Origin: Streptomyces sp. NBC_00271
Lineage (GTDB): Bacteria; Actinomycetota; Actinomycetes; Streptomycetales; Streptomycetaceae
Assembly (NCBI RefSeq): GCF_036178845.1
Contig: NZ_CP108070.1
Coordinates: 2,976,001-3,040,000, forward strand
Direction: 5' to 3'
Length of the DNA: 64,000 nucleotides
Shown here: piece after piece, positions 62,460 through 64,000 of the stretch
How the letters are laid out: every line of letters begins with the position of its first letter
How positions within the stretch are numbered: the stretch's first letter is position 1
Notes under the pieces: model-generated
The model's database searches: none
Seen by the model: only the letters and a program-made list of their open reading frames with translations
What the model was told of the DNA's origin: nothing
Program-made: the position numbers and the translations under genes

Positions 62460-63431
62460 ATGGCCCCTCACAGAGCTCGTCGGCGTCGCATCCGCCGCTC
62501 CGGACGCAGGACCGTCGTCTACACCGTGGTGGCTTCCGCCGTCCTCGTGGGCGGTACGGCGGTGGGTGCCGTGTACGTGAAGGCACAGGCGCACGACCGC
62601 GGGAGCCTCGTATCCTCCCCCTCGGCATCGTCGGGTACGTCGTCCTCGGCGTCGGCCGCGTCGTCGTCCCCCAGCCAGGAGGCATCGGTGGAACCTGTGA
62701 CGGAGCCCACGGTGGAGCGGGACGCCCTGCTCGCCAAGACGATGAAGGCCGTGGCGCTGGAAAACGGCGCAGCGGTCTCGGTCGCGGTGTTCGACCTCGA
62801 CTCCGGCGAGGGCGCCGCCTACGGCCAGGGGGCCTTCGACACGGCCAGCATCGTCAAGGTCGACATCCTCGCGACGCTGCTGCTCCAGGCGCAGGACGCG
62901 GACCGGCATCTGACGGCGGCGGAGAAGACGTACGCCACCGAGATGATCACGAACAGCGACAACGCGTCCGCGTCCACGCTGTGGGACATCATCGGGCAGG
63001 CGGACGGTCTCGACGCCGCGAACGAGCGGTTCGGGCTGACCGGTACCTCCGGCGGGGACGGTGCGCTGTGGGGGCTGACCCAGACCACGGCGGCCGACCA
63101 GCTCACCCTGCTCCAGCAGGTGTTCGGGGACGACTCCGAACTCAGCGAGGCCTCGCGCACATATCTCCAGGGGCTGATGGGCGAGATCGCCGCCGATCAG
63201 CACTGGGGGGTGTCGGCGGCGGCCGACGGCACGCAGTGGGCCCTCAAGAACGGGTGGCTGGCGCGGAGTTCGACCGGGCTGTGGGACATCAACAGCATCG
63301 GCCGGGTCACTGTCGACGGGGACCAGTACCTGGTGGCGGCGCTGTCCAACGGCAACACGACCAAGGCCAAGGGGATCTCGGTGGTGGAGGCGGCGGCGAA
63401 GGCCGCCGTGGCCGCGTTCGGCTCCGCGTGA
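62460..63431 (+). CDS. secreted serine hydrolase, beta-lactamase fold
   Basis: The 323-residue protein has a basic N-terminus, one membrane span (residues ~18-42) and a Ser/Ala-rich linker. A class-A beta-lactamase-like domain follows, with catalytic Ser in FDTASIVKVD near residue 124 (SxxK) and SDN in ITNSDNAS near 163. The third KTG motif is replaced by KNGW near 263, so it may be a penicillin-binding-like or lipid-related hydrolase, not a true beta-lactamase. It lies divergent from the SseB gene by 149 bases. Confidence 0.85.
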   Translation: MAPHRARRRRIRRSGRRTVVYTVVASAVLVGGTAVGAVYVKAQAHDRGSLVSSPSASSGTSSSASAASSSPSQEASVEPVTEPTVERDALLAKTMKAVALENGAAVSVAVFDLDSGEGAAYGQGAFDTASIVKVDILATLLLQAQDADRHLTAAEKTYATEMITNSDNASASTLWDIIGQADGLDAANERFGLTGTSGGDGALWGLTQTTAADQLTLLQQVFGDDSELSEASRTYLQGLMGEIAADQHWGVSAAADGTQWALKNGWLARSSTGLWDINSIGRVTVDGDQYLVAALSNGNTTKAKGISVVEAAAKAAVAAFGSA

Positions 63432-63465
63432 GTTCTGAGGGTCCGTAAAGGTGCGGGGGTGTCCG

Positions 63466-63546
63466 TTCGGGTGCGGATGCGTTGTGGCTGGGCGCACCCA
63501 CGCGGCGGAGCCGCACATGTCACAGCCCCGCGCCCTAAAGGGGCAC
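63466..63546 (+). repeat. dispersed 3'-end hairpin repeat, copy E (longer form)
   Basis: GTTCGGGTGCGGATGCGTTG and the CCGCGCCCTAAAGGGGC hairpin are shared with the other copies. An insert with CACGCGGCGGAGCCGCAC lies between. It sits between two convergent genes, and its end contains the stop codon of the protease gene. Confidence 0.7.
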
Positions 63547-64000
63547 GTCGCCCGATGCGTCCTGCGCTGAGAACCTGCGGCCTCGCCACAGGATCACCGA
63601 CGCGGCCAGCAGGACCACGCCCGCGCCGCCCGCCGCCGGGCCCACCCAGCCAGACGGCTGGTTGTCGTCCGGGGCGGCGTCGGGGCCCGTACCGAAGTAC
63701 TTCTTGCCGTACGCCGCCGCGTGCGTGCTGTCCGGCTTGAGGCGGCCTGCAGCCTCGATGGCCGCCGCGGGGTCGATGAAGCCGAAGCCGCGGGAGTCGT
63801 CGCGGCCGCCGCTGGGGGCGTTGCGGGCGGTGTCCTCCAGGAGCTTCTTGATCTGCGCCGGGGACAGGTCCGGGTGGGCCGCCTTGATGAGCGCGACCGC
63901 GCCGGAGACGAACGCGGAGGCGGCGCTGGTGCCCCAGCCCTCGTAGTACTTGTCGTCCGGGTCGGCGATGACGACGTCGACGCCGGGGGCGCTGACGGTG
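63535..64000 (-). CDS. mycosin-like subtilase with C-terminal membrane anchor, truncated
   Basis: Only the last ~154 residues are in the window. The first complete stretch includes GWGTSAASAFVSGAVALIKAAHPDLSP, the catalytic-Ser region of S8 proteases. The protein then has a Pro/Asp-rich linker and one TM (AGGAGVVLLAASVILWRGRR) before the end. This tail is typical of the MycP mycosins of type VII secretion systems. It converges on the beta-lactamase-fold gene. The stop codon lies inside repeat copy E. Confidence 0.85.
   Translation of the reverse strand, partial: TVSAPGVDVVIADPDDKYYEGWGTSAASAFVSGAVALIKAAHPDLSPAQIKKLLEDTARNAPSGGRDDSRGFGFIDPAAAIEAAGRLKPDSTHAAAYGKKYFGTGPDAAPDDNQPSGWVGPAAGGAGVVLLAASVILWRGRRFSAQDASGDVPL

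Noticed and set aside
62460..63431. True class-A beta-lactamase resistance gene
   Set aside because: The SxxK and SDN motifs are present, but the KTG motif is replaced by KNGW and a membrane anchor is present, so resistance cannot be claimed.

Overview
The window is a 64-kb piece of high-GC actinobacterial chromosome, almost certainly Streptomyces. Evidence: strong G/C bias at third codon positions, frequent GTG starts, GGAGG-type ribosome binding sites, 1- to 4-base gene overlaps, rare TTA codons, and a core gene neighbourhood (metNIQ, argH, the argCJBDR cluster, pheST, infC-rpmI-rplT) that I recall from the S. coelicolor core. Identification is by reading protein motifs; no database search was run. 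No tRNA, rRNA or CRISPR array was recognised.

Layout. 1-3.6 kb: an edge-truncated acetyltransferase and a methionine ABC importer operon (metN-metI-metQ, minus strand) preceded by a possible short Met/Cys-rich leader peptide. 3.6-12.2 kb: HAD phosphatase, small membrane proteins, acetyltransferase, ECF-type sigma factor, secreted glycerophosphodiesterase, acyltransferase, a TetR-regulated drug exporter and an aldo/keto reductase. 12.3-15.1 kb: argG and argH behind a promoter overlapped by ARG-box-like motifs. 15.4-17.7 kb: secreted or envelope proteins. 17.7-25.1 kb: a two-component system divergent from a five-gene membrane/extracytosolic flavin electron-transfer operon (two ferric-reductase-like flavoproteins, two FMN-binding-domain proteins, one apbE with a TTA codon). 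25.2-30.1 kb: argC-J-B-D-R, tightly overlapping, with an ARG-boxed promoter. 30.1-36.9 kb: VOC protein, DUF5997/LysR-like pair, MerR plus carboxymuconolactone-decarboxylase-like pair, a secreted GH51 arabinofuranosidase, a DUF6314 protein and a catalytically degenerate histidine phosphatase. 37-41.1 kb: TetR, MFS, SRPBCC and carotenoid oxygenase on one strand, with a shared operator-like sequence. 41.2-51 kb: MocR/EamA divergent pair, DUF1918 protein, GHL10 hydrolase, hydroxyacyl-CoA dehydrogenase, IS110 relic, lipoprotein esterase, a MITE lodged between two convergent genes, NUDIX hydrolase and a TPR regulator. 50.8-61 kb: PP2C phosphatase, pheST, PAS kinase, SpoU methyltransferase, a ~540-bp minisatellite, rplT-rpmI-infC. 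61-64 kb: DUF1844, SseB, a beta-lactamase-fold protein and a truncated mycosin-like protease.

How it fits together. The arginine genes lie in two blocks on the same strand, and both promoters (TTGCAT-17-TATAGT for argC, TTGACG-17-CATACT for argG) are overlapped by TGCA/ATGCA motifs, consistent with control by the ArgR encoded at the end of the argC operon. The most promising less-described system is the flavin electron-transfer locus at 17.7-25.1 kb. It has three 18-bp direct-repeat operators (CTCTGAG-N4-CTCTGAG type) between the response regulator and the reductase operon, three flavinylation-type motifs, and an apbE gene carrying a TTA codon that would place flavinylation under bldA control. 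Non-coding structure is also rich: five copies of a dispersed 3'-end hairpin repeat, a TA-flanked MITE inserted in the TA shared by two interlocked stop codons, a 136-bp tandem repeat, and a possible non-canonical AUC start for infC.
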